Source: Spongilla lacustris (taxonomy: Eukaryota; Porifera; Demospongiae; Spongillida; Spongillidae). From it: a DNA stretch of 64,000 bases. The translations under genes were made by a program, and so were the position numbers. Below the pieces are notes generated by a model. That model worked only from the letters and a program-made list of their open reading frames with translations, was not told where the DNA came from and did no database searches. Location of the stretch: contig OX442423.1 in assembly GCA_949361645.1 (NCBI GenBank), forward strand, positions 4,811,505 through 4,875,504, given 5' to 3'. Position 1 is the first letter of the stretch. Each line of letters opens with the position of its first letter. Below, one piece after another: positions 24,694 through 37,908 of this stretch.

Positions 24694-25534
24694 CAGTCTA
24701 GAAACATCTGTGAAGGACATTGTTCTTTGATGTTACATGTACCATGGTTGATTGATTTTGTGCTGTGAAACTGAGGGGGTGAACTAGGCGTGACATGGAA
24801 AAATGCGTAACTATAGCAACACCAGGAAATGAATCGTGGGCGTGGCATTAGGAACGTTGTACTTCTTGATTACAACAGTTGCTAAATGTTGAAAATTGTA
24901 GTGATATTGTATAATGTGGTGACAGGCACAAGCATTGTAATCCTTGATACAACAGTTGTATAGCAGCGTATAAATTTGTAGTACTAAATGGGAACATCGT
25001 AATAATTGCACACATAGTAGAAGTACATTTTTGATGTAATCAGTTACACCAAATTTCCACAGTATTTGCATCGGTTTATTTCGGAGATACTGCAAAAACC
25101 TAATGTTGTTTTTCCTGTGATCTTTGTGATCCTTCCATAAATAGAGTGAAACAAAGTGCATGCAAAGCTTCAACTACTATTGAAATTATTGAACTATTAA
25201 ACACGAAAGGAATTATGCTTACTACTTCAGTAGGATCCGACAAAGATAGGCACTTAAATTCACTTGGTTTGACTTTGAAAGTAGCGTAACGTTTTTAGTA
25301 AAGGTCTGGCTGTTGTAAAAATAAAACCATGCAAAACTTCGATCTTTATAGTAGCCTTTGCGCTCTATCTCAAGCCTGTACGCTATCCTCTGTGTGTACA
25401 AGAGTCAAACAAAACATTGTGCTTCACGCGCGCTAGCGGTTTACAAAGGTTTCGACAACATAGGCACAAAGCGAAATGAGTAGAAATGAATCCAACTAGT
25501 TATAATCACTGGTAAAGGCACTGACTACAGTTTA
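24694..25534. other. Intergenic, no gene seen
   Basis: AT-rich sequence. Only short frames without supporting splice signals. An AATAAA-like motif lies near 25320. Nothing else recognised. Confidence 0.4.
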
Positions 25535-26035
25535 AGACATTACGGAGTTACAGTTGAACAAACTACGTGCCCATTTTCGCGCTCGATTCGCGCCAATGAT
25601 TTGGGCAAATTGCGTTCCGCTCAATGTATGGGGAGGCGGGGATTATAACATTGGCGCGAATCAAGCGGGAAAACGTGCACGTAGTTTGTTCAACTGTATT
25701 TCCGTAACGGATGGCATAAAAATTAACGAACAGAACAAATCGATAGGTATAGGACCTCTCTACCTACAAACCGAATTTGAAGCGAATTGATTACTCCTAC
25801 CGAAAGTAATGGCGGGTTTGAACTCAGTTGGGTATCGAACGTTGCAATACTGACACGGAGCAAGTGCAAGACTCAGAAATGTATTTTACCGTAGAGAAAT
25901 GGTGCAGTATGAATTGTTTAAAATAGGAAGTTGATAGCGTTAACTGTTCGGAAGTTATAGCAAATCAAACGTAATGCATTTTTATTATACTTTTTTTATA
26001 ATACACGCTAGGTTATTTTTCTCGTAAACTTTCCC
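25535..26035 (+). mobile_element. Partial element F: terminal module of the C/D palindrome family
   Basis: From about 25690 to 26035 the sequence matches the right terminal modules of C (about 37600-37908) and D (58440-58790), sharing ccgtaacggatg, acaaatcgataggtata, ctctctacctacaaaccgaa and gttgcaatactg. It ends in a diverged family terminus (ctcgtaaactttccc). A 45-bp inverted repeat (25552-25598 against 25650-25699, centre near 25625) lies at its inner end. F may be a short palindromic member whose left arm is mostly lost. It abuts the inner left arm of D exactly where D's own left terminal module should be. Confidence 0.6.
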
Positions 26036-26413
26036 AAATACCCCACCCACTACCACTGTGAGCATAGTCTGGGGACGTAGCTGAATTGTTTCCTGCAGAA
26101 GAAGCTTTTCGCTTCAAGTTTTAGACGTTGAATTGAGCGTATGATTTCGAACGGTGCGAAGACGATAAGATATAAGATCAATCCGACGAAGATGATTGAG
26201 AGCGGTATAGCGATCGATCGGTGGCAGATAGCTGTGGAGCAGGCAGACGAGTAGCTAGTGGATCCCATAGTGAACAGCTGTGCCTGTGGAGTATGGCAGA
26301 TAGCTGTAGAGCAGACAGTGGAGCAACTGCATGTGACCAGTACGAGCACTACAGCAGACGAAACCTAAGGCAGGCAGGCAGAGCTCTATGTAATGGACCC
26401 CAGAGAGAAAAGT
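26036..26413 (+). repeat. Element D, left arm, outer part
   Basis: Inverted counterpart of 57964-58322, near-identical. It contains a mirrored short frame (minus strand here, plus strand at about 58155-58310) encoding a hydrophobic stretch, IIFVGLILYLIVFAP, followed by a basic tail. This could be a chance frame or a captured exon. Confidence 0.75.
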
Positions 26414-26428
26414 CAGTGGCGGATCCAG

Positions 26429-26453
26429 GGGGGGGGGGGGGGGGGGGGGGGGG
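26429..26453 (+). repeat. Poly-G tract
   Basis: An uninterrupted G run of about 25-27 bases just inside the left end of element E, followed by ttgcaacccccccttt. It can form G-quadruplex-like or hairpin structure, and its length is prone to assembly error. Confidence 0.8.
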
Positions 26454-27467
26454 GTTGCAACCCCCCCTTTCAGACCCATAATGAATAATATTAACATTCA
26501 TAATAGGAAATGCCGAACAAAAGAGAAAGATTCCTAAAGGCACTAGCGAGGTAAAAAGGCCAACCGAATCGACCGGCATTGCACATTAATTGTTATTAAT
26601 AATCACATGTATAGTTATTAACCATAAATCATTTGCATGCTTACTTGGGTAAGCAAGGGACGCCTGCGGTTTTGTCTTTACAACTGTATTCTTTATATAA
26701 AATAGCAAGCAACATAGCTACTGTACTGATGCTAAACAATAAGTAACGGCGATTCTAATAGATGGCTTCTGAAGTTCAGCGTGCCCCTGCCTCGTGTTAC
26801 GTGTAACGGACCCGCGATTTTGTCTTGTCTTGACTCTTGAACGCAAGCTTTCTTGGCATTTACGGTCAGGTTTTACAGTCTACTCTACGTGATTTAAAAC
26901 GATCGCTATAGCGATTGCTTGTTCTGTACTTGTGATAGCGGAGTCGATTTACTTTCGCGCCGCTCGCTCGTCTCTATATGTAATATGAATCATAATGCAA
27001 CCATGCTTGAGGCGATGTCTTCTCCAATACGGCACTATACTACAATATCACACTGCACTCAGTCTAAAAACTATAAAACAAAACAGGACATTTATAATAA
27101 CTCATACACTGAAGTATGTTCTTACTTTTAAAAGTAAGCAATCAATCTATATGATTTTAAAAACATACATGCATGAAAAATGATCCTATGAGAGATCGAG
27201 ACACCGTATACATGTTGGTCATGGAGAGAGTAGCTAGTTAATCAATGAGAAGGATCAAAATATATGCAACATCTTTTGGCTTTGATTTTCATGCATATGC
27301 ATGCGTGCACTATAAAGAAAAAGTACCTGTGAGTGTGGATGAAATCTGCGAGCACATCCCAGCCGGAAAACTGTTTCAAGCATAAGATTGAAGTGAAAAG
27401 ATCCAGCAATTCTTATAGTCGTAAATTGCTGAATTATTTGATTCATAAATATATTATATATATATAT

Positions 27468-28160
27468 GGGACAGTTTCCGACAAAATGGCCCTTCGTATA
27501 TATATATATAAAATGTTATAAAAATGCTTCTCTTTTGAATTGCTATATCTTCCGAACGGTTAACGCTATCAACTTCCTATTTTCAACACTTCATACTACA
27601 CCATTTCTCTATGGTTAAATACTTTTTGGGGTCTTGCACTTGCTCCGTGCCAGTATTGCAACGTCCGATACCCCTGTGGGTTCAAACCTGCCATAACTTT
27701 CTGTAGGAGTAATCAAATCGCTTCAAATTCGGTTTGTAGGTAGAGAGGTCGTATACCTATCGATTTGTTCTGTTTGTTAATTTTTATGTCATCCGTTACG
27801 GAGATACAGCGGCGCAAAGTTGGAACAAGTTTCCCGCTCGAATCGCGCCGTTGTACGTGCGTGACCCGCTTCCATGCACCAAATACATGAATATGCAACT
27901 ACTTCCTGTGGGCTGACACTTCGATAACTTATAGCCACACCTACTCTGCGCTGGATACGTGAATCCATCTCCCGGTCGGCAGTTGTTATACTATTCGATC
28001 CCTATTTCGTTATCTTCTGCGTACATAAACTTTATGGCGACGTCAACTGAAGACAAGATCATAAGAGTTTCAATCGGCGGACGTGAAGTTCGAGCGGTGC
28101 GAATACGACGATCGTGAGAAAGGTTACTAGATCTATGCTAGTATAGTGACGACGGTGGTC
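27468..28160 (+). repeat. Element C, left terminal module
   Basis: Reverse complement of about 37250-37908 plus 54036-54068. The outermost 450 bp are shared with D (58330-58790) and partly with F. The shared part includes a stretch with cagcccacagg, cgcgattcgagcggg and tatctccgtaacggatgac. Inner sequence differs between C and D. No genes. Confidence 0.8.
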
Positions 28161-31100
28161 CCATTTACACCGTGCACTTGTGTCTGTTGTGGGATAATAT
28201 CCATGGTCCCCGTTGTGGGATCAAATCCATGGTCCATTTACATGTACATCCTGTACTTGTGTAGTTTGGGGTCAAATCCATGGTCCCATTTACACCCTGT
28301 ACTTGTGTCTGTTTAGGGTCAAATGCATGGTCCCATTTACACACTGTAGGTGTATCAATTGTGGGGTCAAATCCATGGTCCTGTACTTGTGTCTGTTGTG
28401 GGGTCAAATGCATGATCCCCTTTACACCCTGTACTTGAGTCTGTTCAGGGTCAAATCTATGATCCCATTTACACCAGCACTTGTGTCTGTTTTGGGGTCA
28501 AATGCATGGTCCCATTTACACCCTGTACTTGAGGTCAAATCCATGGTCCCATTTACACCCTGTATTCGTGTGTGTTGTGGGGTCAAAACCATGGTTCCAT
28601 TTACACCCTGTACCTCTGATCAAATCCATGGTCCCATTTACACCCTATACTTGGTCTGTTGTGAGATCTAATTCATGGTCGCATTTACACCCTGTACTTG
28701 TGTCTGTTGTGGGGTCAAACTCATGCTCCCATTTACACCTAGTACTTGTGTCTGTTGTGGGTTCAAATCCATGGTCCGATTTATACCCTGTACTTGTGAT
28801 CAAATCCATGGTCCAATTTACACCCTGTACTTGTGATCAAATCCATGGTCCCATTTACACACTGTACTTGTGTCTGTTGTGAGATCTAATCCATGGTCCC
28901 ATTTAACCCTGTACTTGTGTCTGTTGTGGGATCAAATGCATGGTCCCATTTACACCTTGTACTTTAGTCTGTTTTAGGGTCAGATCTATGGTCCCATTTA
29001 CACCCTGTACTTGTGTCTGTTGTGGGGTCAAATCCATGGTCTGCTTTACACCCTGTACTTGTGATCAAATCCATGATCCCATTTACACCCTGTACTTGTG
29101 TATGCTGTGGGGTCAAATCCATGGTTCCATTTACACCCTGTACTTAAATCTGTTTTAGGTTCAAATCAATGGTCCCATTTACACCCTGTACTTGAGTCTG
29201 TTTAGGGTCAATTCATTGGTCCCATTTACACCCTGTACTTTTGTCTGTTGTGGGGTCAAATCCACGGTCCGATGTACTCCCTGTGCTTGTGATCAAATCC
29301 ATGGTCTCATTTACACCCTGTACTTGTGTCTGTTGTGGGGTCAAATGCATGGTCCCATTTACACTCTGTACGTATGTCTGTTGTGGGGTCAAATCCATGG
29401 TCTGCTTTACACCCTGTACTTGGGTACTTTTGTCTGTTTTGGGGTCGAATCCATGGTTCCATTTACACCCTGTACTTAACCCTCCTACTGCGGAAGGCAT
29501 ATATATATGCCCAATAATTGCTCTCGCGTAATGCGACGGGCATATATATATGCCCGGCAGCATGATTGAACTGTAACGCCTGTTTCCGCGCGAAGCGAAG
29601 CGTTCATTACAGCATTGTTGTTTAGAACAAAGACTCCCGACATCTGCATGCAATTCGCCGTGTAGCAAACTTATACCTGTCAGCCGTATTTGAATAGTAA
29701 GCCTAACTCCATTTGTAGCCCACAACAGGTGCTCGCGTCTAAGTGTCTTAAAAGCAACAAAAAGTGGTGAGATACGTTGAAACTGGTATAACAACCCTTA
29801 AATGAACATGTAGGTTCTTAGAAAGCTAATTCTCAGAGTAACAAAGACTTCTCCCGTGTAAGCGTACGATAACGTACGATACGGCACGGAAACAACGTGT
29901 ATGGAACACACGGGTAGCTTTAAAAGGCATAGCGAGTGAAGCTGGGGCACTTACCAACGTGTGTTGACGAAATAGGCAATACAGAGCACAGAGTTCTAAC
30001 GAAAACGTTCCAAATGCGAGTAGCAAATAAAATCAATTACTATGCTAAAATTCCTTTCGCAATACGTCACGTTATGAATAATTAATGAGCAGCAGCAGGA
30101 GGGTTAAATCAGTTTTATGGTCAAATCTATGGTCCCATTTACACCCTGTACTTGAGTCTGTTTAGGGTCAATTCATTGGTCCCATTTACACCCTGTACTT
30201 TTGTCTGTTGTGGGGTCAAATCCATGGTCCGATGTACTCCCTGTACTTGTGATCAAATCCATGGTCTCATTTACACCCTGTACTTGTGATCAAATCCATG
30301 GTCCGATTTACACCCTGTACTTGTGATCAAATCCATGGTCCCATTTACACCCAGCCTATACTTGTGATCAAATCCATGGTCCCATTTACACCCTGTATTT
30401 GTGTCTGTTGTGGGGTCAAATGCATGGTCCCATTTACACTCTGTACGTATGTCTGTTGTGGGGGATGAAATCCATGGTCCCATTTACACCGTGTACTTGT
30501 GTCTGTTGTGGGGTCAAATGCATGGTCCCATTTACACCCTATACTTTTGTCTGCTTTGGGGTCGAATCCATGGTTCCATTTACACCCTGTACTTTAATCA
30601 GTTTTATGGTCAAATCTATGGTCCCATTTACACCCTGTACTTGAGTCTGTTTAGGGTCAATTCATTGGTCCCATTTACACCCTGTACTTTTGTCTGTTGT
30701 GGGGTCAAATCCATGGTCCGATGTACTCCCTGTACTTGTGATCAAATCCATGGTCCCATTTACACCCTGTACTTGTGATCAAATCCATGGTCCGGTTTAC
30801 ACCCTGTACTTGTGATCAAATCCATGGTCCCATTTACACCCTGTACTTGTGTCTGTTGTGGGGTCAAATGCGTGATCCCATTTACACCCTATACTTTTGT
30901 CTGTTTTGAGGTCAAATCCATGGTCTGCTTTACACCCTGTACTTGTGATGAAATCCATGGTCCCATTTACACCCTGTACTTGTGTCTGTTGTGGGGTCAA
31001 ATGCGTGATCCCATTTACACCCTATACTTTTGTCTGTTTTGGGGTCAAATCCATGGTCTGCTTTACACCCTGTACTTGTGATGATATCCATGGTCCCATT

Positions 31101-31205
31101 TACAACCTGTACATTTGTCTGTTGTGGGGTCTAATTCATGCTCCCATTTATACTCTGTATGTGTGTCTGTTGTGCGGTCAATTCATTGGTCCCATTTATA
31201 CCCTG
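28161..31205 (+). repeat. Element C, left 48-bp tandem array
   Basis: Units of about 48 bp (gtctgttgtggggtcaaatc, catggtcccatttacaccct, gtacttgt) with a shorter variant of about 37 bp beginning gatcaaatcc. The array is interrupted by insertion G (29480-30103). Because 48 is a multiple of three, frames stay open across units in several phases and both strands. The apparent proteins (MVPFTPCTCVCCGVKS repeated) are therefore not evidence of a gene. A 180-bp block at 30110-30290 recurs at 30592-30770. Confidence 0.9.
29480..30103. mobile_element. 624-bp piggyBac-like non-autonomous insertion (G)
   Basis: The ends are CCCTCCTACTGCGG and the inverted GCAGCAGCAGGAGGG, flanked by TTAA on each side (29476-29479 and 30104-30107). 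TTAA duplication with CCC-starting ends is the piggyBac signature. Subterminal hairpins (ggcatatatatatgcc and gggcatatatatatgccc) lie near 29497-29561. A paralogous empty copy of the target (tgtactttaatcag) occurs at about 30589. No transposase is encoded. Confidence 0.8.
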
Positions 31206-33575
31206 TTATGGCCCTGCGTCCAATCAGGTCAGCTCCCTCACTTCATGCGGACAGAACCATGTATTAATGCAAGTTACCTTAATAGCCCCACACTACATGT
31301 CCAGTTAGAACCAGTGCATGGGGCACATGCAGAAGGAGTTATCAAACTGCCAGCAAGGGAGGAACCAGGTACTAAAAAATCCTACAGGGTCATTGGGGGG
31401 CCCCCACAATAATGCAGTTCTCACACTGCGATAGGAATCGGCGCCCCCCCCCCCCCCCCCCACCCCATTCGCCCCCATGGCCCTATCTCCCACTACCTAT
31501 CCTCCTTTACTGCAATTTGTATCCTTTACTATCCGAGGCCCAGGCCACCCCCTACTCTATAGCACTCTCAGTCTCCACACAACCAGCCCTCCCACCTACC
31601 CACCCACCCACCCACCCCTAAACACCCCTCTTACATATGGTGTAATCAGACTGCCAACAGGGGAGCTTCCAGCTGCCACATTACCAGGATTGAATGGGGT
31701 CGTCACAAAAGTAGACCTCAGCATGTGGAGTGGAACCTTGAACTGGAGCCGGCCCCAAACACTGGGGCCAGCCACAAAGGCCCCCTATCCTAGCCCCACA
31801 CAGTACTAACACCAGCTCATCACTGCAAATGCAATAGAAGCCACTACCTGTGAAACCATTAACCCCCACACTACAAGAGGACTTAATGGTAGGGGAACCA
31901 TCAACTACAAGGGGAGTTACCAGCTCGCATTGGACAAATTGGAATACCACCACTGAAGCAGCCTCCATTTGTAGAGTGTACATACGTGCCTACGTTTTTC
32001 ACTTCTCACATTTTGTGTTGTAGATCTGAACTACTGTAGACATGTACATGTTTGTGCATGTACAGAGTGGTAAATTTTATCTGGTGTGGATGCTATTAGT
32101 GGTGAATATAGTCACCAGCTGTCCTATCGGTACTGATTGCGGTGGGTCTGCACCCGTGGTTGATTTATATAGACAACCAAGGCGCCTTGCTTTGCCTAAG
32201 CACTGGGAACTACGGTACTGTACGATCGCGAGTAGCAAAACACGTAAGTGCCATTTTGAATGTCACATAAATTGCACGCACAGTCACAGCTACAATGTGG
32301 CACGATGAAGACATCAGAATTCATGACCACACAAGTGAAGTTAGCAGACCCTACACTGTCAGAGATGTCAACAGATCTAGACATTACCAGTGTAACCCAG
32401 TTTCACCTGTGCCCCACGGCCACTATATACACTGGCACATACATTTTAGCAGATATACAACAGCCTAGGGCTAGGTATACGCAAGTACGTAGTTGATGGA
32501 TCCATTACATTTGTAGGGTCTGCTAGCTCCACTTGTGTGGTAATGAATTCTGATGTCTTCATCGTGCCACATTGTAGCTGTGACTGTGCATGCAATTTAT
32601 GTGACATTCAAAATGGCACTTACATGTTTTGCTACTCGCGTACAGTAGTTCCCAGTAGCAGTAAGGGCAAAACGCCCTCTGTTGTCTATATAAACCAACC
32701 ACGGGTGCAGACCCACCGCAATCAGTACCGATAGGGCAGATAACTATATTCACCACTAACAGCATCCACACCAGATAAAATTTACTCTGTACATTTACAT
32801 GTCTACAGTAGTTCAGATCTGAAGAGACAAACTTAGGCACGTATGTACACTCTACAAATGGAGGCTGCTTCAGTGGTGGTATTCCATTTGTCCAATGCGA
32901 GCTGGTAACTCCACTTGTAGTTGATGGTTCCCCTAACAGTAAGTCCTCTTGTAGTGTGGGGTTAATGGTTTCACAGGTAGTGGCTTCATTTGCATTTGCA
33001 GTGAGGAGCTGGTGTTAGTACTGTGTGGGGCTAGGATAGGGGGCCTTTGTGGCTTGCCCCAGTGTTTGGGGCCGGCTCCATTTCAAGGTTCCATTTCACA
33101 TGCTGGGGTCTAGTTTTGTGACGACCCCATTCAACCCTGGTAATGTGGCGGCTGGCAGCTCTTCTGTTGGCAGTCTGATTACACCATATGTACGAGGGGT
33201 GTTTAGGGGTGGGTGGGTGGGTGGGTGGGTGGGTGGGAGGGCTGGTTGTGTGGGGACTGTGAGTGCTATAGAGTAAGGGGTGGCCTGGGCCTCGGATACA
33301 ACTTGCAGTAAAGGAGGATAGGTAGTGGGAGATAGGGCCATGGTGGCGAATGCGGCATGTGTGAATCATTAATGAGGGAGCCCCCAATGACCCTGTAGGA
33401 TTTTTTAGTACCTGGTTGCTCTCTTGCTGGCAGTCTGATAACTCCATCTGCAATTGCTCCACTGATGCACTGGTGCTAACTGGACATGTAGTGTGGGGCT
33501 ATTAAGTTAACTTGCATTAATGATTCTGTCCGCATGAAGTGAGGGAGCTGACCTGATTGGACGCAGGGCCATAAC
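31206..33575. repeat. Element C, palindromic core
   Basis: The left half (31206 to about 32330) is the imperfect reverse complement of the right half (about 32535-33575), leaving a loop of about 200 bp near 32340-32530. It holds a poly-C run (31444-31461) and a mirrored CCCA/TGGG microsatellite (31596-31618 and 33207-33238). Proline-rich frames here are compositional. I recognise no gene. Confidence 0.75.
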
Positions 33576-36500
33576 AGGGTATAAATGGGACCAATGAATT
33601 GACCGCACAACAGACACACATACAGAGTGTAAATGGGACCATGGATATGATCACAAGTACAGGTGTAAATGGGATCATGGATTTGAACACAAGTACAGGG
33701 TGTAAATCGCACCAAGGATTTCACCCCACAAGAGACAAAGGTACAGGGTGTAAATCAGACCATGGATTTGACCCACAACAGACACAAGTACAGGGTGTAA
33801 ATGGGACCATATATTTGATTACATGTACAGGGTGTAAATCAGACCATGGATTTGACCCCACAACAGCCAAAAGTACAGGGTGTACAAGTGTAAATGGGAG
33901 CATGAGTTTGACCCCACAACAGACACGAGTACACAAGTACAGGATGGGACCATGGATTTGATCACAAGTACAGGGTGTAAATCAGACCATGGATTGACCC
34001 CACAACAGTCAAAAGTACAAGGGTGTAAATGGGACCAAGCATTTGACCCCAAAACAGACAAAAGTACAGGGTGTAAATGGGAGCATGAGTTTAACCCCAC
34101 AACAGACACAAATACAGGGTGTAAATGGGACCATGGATTTGATCACAAGTATAGGCTGGGTGTAAATGGGACCATGGATTTGATGATTTGACCCCAAAAC
34201 AGACACAAGTACAGGGTGTAAATGGAACCATGGATCATGGATTTGACCCCACAATAGACACAAGTACAGGGTGTAAATGGGACCATGGATTTGAACCCAC
34301 AATAGACAGAAGTACAGGGTGTAAATGGGACCATGGATTTGACCCCACAACATACACAAATACACGGTGTAAATGAGACCATGGATTTGATCACAAGTAC
34401 AGGCTGGGTGTAAATGGGACCATGGATTTGATCACAAGTACAGGGAGTAAATTGGACCATGGATTTGACCCCACAACAGCCAAAAGTACAGGGTGTAAAT
34501 GGGAGCATGAGTTTGACCCCACAACAGACACGAGTACTCAAGTACAGGATGGGACCATGGATTTGATCACAAGTACAGGGTGTAAATCAGACCATGGATT
34601 GACCCCACAACAGACAAAAGTACAGGGTGTAAATGGGAGCATGAGTTTGACCCCACAACAGACAAAAGTACAAGGGTGTAAATGGGACCATGCATTTGAC
34701 CCCACAACATACACAAATACAGGGTGTAAATGAGACCATGGATTTGATCACACGTACAGGCTGGGTGTAAATGGGACCATGGATTTGATCACACGTACCG
34801 GGTATAAATCGGACCATGGATTTGACCCCAAAACAGACACAAGTACAGGGTGTAAATGGAACCATGGATCATGGATTTGACCCCACAATAGACACAAGTA
34901 CAGGGTGTAAATGGGACCATGGATTTGACCCCACAACAGACAGAAGTACAGGGTGTAAATGGGACCATAGATTTGACTAGGAAGCAGACAAAAGTACCCA
35001 GTGCAAATGGGAGCATGATTTTGACCGCATAACATACACAAGTACAGGTTGTAAATCGGACCATGGATTTGATCTTAAAACAGACTCAAGTACAGGGTGT
35101 AAATGGGAGCATGAGTTTGACCCCATAATAGACACAAGTACAGGGTGTAAATGGGACCATGGATTTGACCCCACAACATACACAAATACAGGGTGTAAAT
35201 GAGACCATGGATTTGATCACAAGTACAGGCTGGATGTAAATGGGACCATGGATTTGATCACAAGTACAGGGAGTAAATCGGACCATGGATTTGACCCCAA
35301 AACAGACACAAGTACAGGGTGTAAATGGAACCATGGATCGTGGATTTGACCCCACAATAGACACAAGTACAGGGTGTAAATGGGACCATGGATTTGACCC
35401 CACAACAGACAGAAGTACAGGGTGTAAATGGGACCACAGATTTGACCCTAAAGCAGACAAAAGTACAGGGTGCAAATGGGAGTATGAGTTTGATCGCATA
35501 ACAGACACAAGTACAGGTTGTAAATCGGACCATGGATTTGATCTTAAAACAGACTCAAGTACAGGGTGTAAATGGGAGCATGAGTTTGACCCCATAATAG
35601 ACACAAGTACACGGTGTAAATGGAACCATGGATTTGACCCCACAGCATACTCAAGTACAGGGTGTAAAGCAAATGGAACCATGGATTTGACCCCACAGCA
35701 TACTCAAGTACAGGGTGTAAAGCAAATGGAATCATGGATTTGATCCCACAATAGACACTAGTACAGGATGTAAATAGGACCATGGGTTTGACCCCACAAC
35801 AGACACAAGTACAGTGTGTAAATAGAACCATGGATCATGGATTTGACCCCACAATAGACACAAGTACAGGGTGTAAATGGGACCATGGATTTGACCCCAC
35901 AACAGACAGAAGTACACGGTGTAAATGGGACCATAGATTTGACCCTAAAGCAGACAAAAGTACAGGGTGCAAATGGGAGCATGAGTTTGACCGCATAACA
36001 GACACAAAGGTTGTAAATCGGACCATGGATTTGATCTTACAACAGACTCAAGTACAGGGTGTAAATGGGAGCATGAGTTTGACCCCACAATAGACACAAC
36101 TACACGGTGTAAATGATGGATTTGACCCCACAACATACACAAGTACTGGGTGTAAATGCGATCATGGATTTGACCCCACAACATACACAAGTACAGGTAT
36201 AAATGGGACCATACATTTCAGCCTAAACAGACTCAACTACAGGGTGTAAATGGGACCATTGAAGATGGATTTGATCCCACAATAGACACTAGTACAGGAT
36301 GTAAATGGGACCATGGATTTGATCACACAACAGACACATACACCATGTATATCCCACAATAGACACAACAAGTACAGGGTGTAAATGGGACCAATGATTT
36401 GACCCCAAAACATACACACGTTTAGAGTGTAAATGGGACCATAGATCTGACCCTAAAACAGACTAAAGTACAGGGTGTAAATGGGACCATGCATTTGACC

Positions 36501-37250
36501 CCACAACAGACACAAGTACAGGGTTAAATGGGACCATGGATTAGATCTCACAACAGACACAAGTACAGTGTGTAAATGGGACCATGAATTTGATCACAAG
36601 TACAGGGTGTAAATCGGACCATGGATTTGAACCCACAACAGACACAAGTTCTAGGTGTAAATGGGAGCATGAGTTTGACCCCACAACAGACACAAGTACA
36701 GGGTGTAAATGCGATCATGAATTAGATCTCACAACAGACCAAGTATAGGGTGTAAATGGAACCATGGTTTTGACCCCACAACACACATGAATACAGGGTG
36801 TAAATGGGACCATGGATTTGATCACAAGTACAAGGTGTAAATGGGACCATGGATTTGACCTTGCAACAGACAAAAGTACAGGATGTAAATGGGACCATGG
36901 ATCATGGATTTGACCCCACAACAGACACAAGTGCTGGTGTATATGGGATCATAGATTTGACCCTGAACAGACTCAAGTACAGGGTGTAAAGGGGATCATG
37001 CATTTGACCCCACAACAGACACAAGTACAGGACCATGGATTTGACCCCACAATTGATACACCTACAGTGTGTAAATGGGACCATGCATTTGACCCTAAAC
37101 AGACACAAGTACAGGGTGTAAATGGGACCATGGATTTGACCCCAAACTACACAAGTACAGGATGTACATGTAAATGGACCATGGATTTGATCCCACAACG
37201 GGGACCATGGATATTATCCCACAACAGACACAAGTGCACGGTGTAAATGG
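33576..37250 (-). repeat. Element C, right 48-bp tandem array
   Basis: Inverted 48-bp units (acaagtacagggtgtaaatg, ggaccatggatttgacccca, caacagac). It is about 1.2 kb longer than the left array after removing G. It contains a segmental duplication: the block at about 34790-35170 recurs at about 35270-35650 and again in part near 35770-36090. Long frames are repeat artefacts. Confidence 0.9.
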
Positions 37251-37908
37251 GACCACCGTCGTCACTGTACTAGCATAGATCTAGTAACCTTTCTCACGAT
37301 CGTCGTATTCGCACCGCTCGAACTTCACGTCCGCCGATTGAAACTCTTATGATCTTGTCTTCAGTTGACGTCGCCATAAAGTTTATGTACGCAGAAGATA
37401 ACGAAATAGGGATCGAATAGTATAACAACTGCCGACCGGGAGATGGATTCACGTATCCAGCGCAGAGTAGGTGTGGCTATAAGTTATCGAAGTGTCAGCC
37501 CACAGGAAGTAGTTGCATATTCATGTATTTGGTGCATGGAAGCGGGTCACGCACGTACAACGGCGCGATTCGAGCGGGAAACTTGTTCCAACTTTGCGCC
37601 GCTGTATCTCCGTAACGGATGACATAAAAATTAACGAACAGAACAAATCGATAGGTATACGACCTCTCTACCTACAAACCGAATTTGAAGCGATTTGATT
37701 ACTCCTACAGAAAGTTATGGCAGGTTTGAACCCACAGGGGTATCGGACGTTGCAATACTGGCACGGAGCAAGGGCAAGACTCCAAAAAGTATTTAACCAT
37801 AGAGAAATGGTGTAGTATGAAGTGTTGAAAATAGAAAGTTGGTAGCGTTAACCGTTCGGAAGATATAGCAATTCAAAAGAGAAGCATTTTTATAACATTT
37901 TATATATA
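37251..37908 (-). repeat. Element C, right terminal module (inner portion)
   Basis: Mirror of 27500-28160. It ends in tatatata, where element B begins. The last 33 bp of C resume at 54036 after B. Confidence 0.8.

Noticed and set aside
28161..31205. Regularly spaced short repeats that might suggest a CRISPR array
   Set aside because: There are no unique spacers; the units are contiguous tandem repeats inside a eukaryotic palindromic element.
28213..36190. Many open frames of 60-198 codons with repeated motifs such as VPFTPCTCVCCGVKS
   Set aside because: They follow the 48-bp period, occur in several frames and both strands of the same DNA, and have no independent coding signal.
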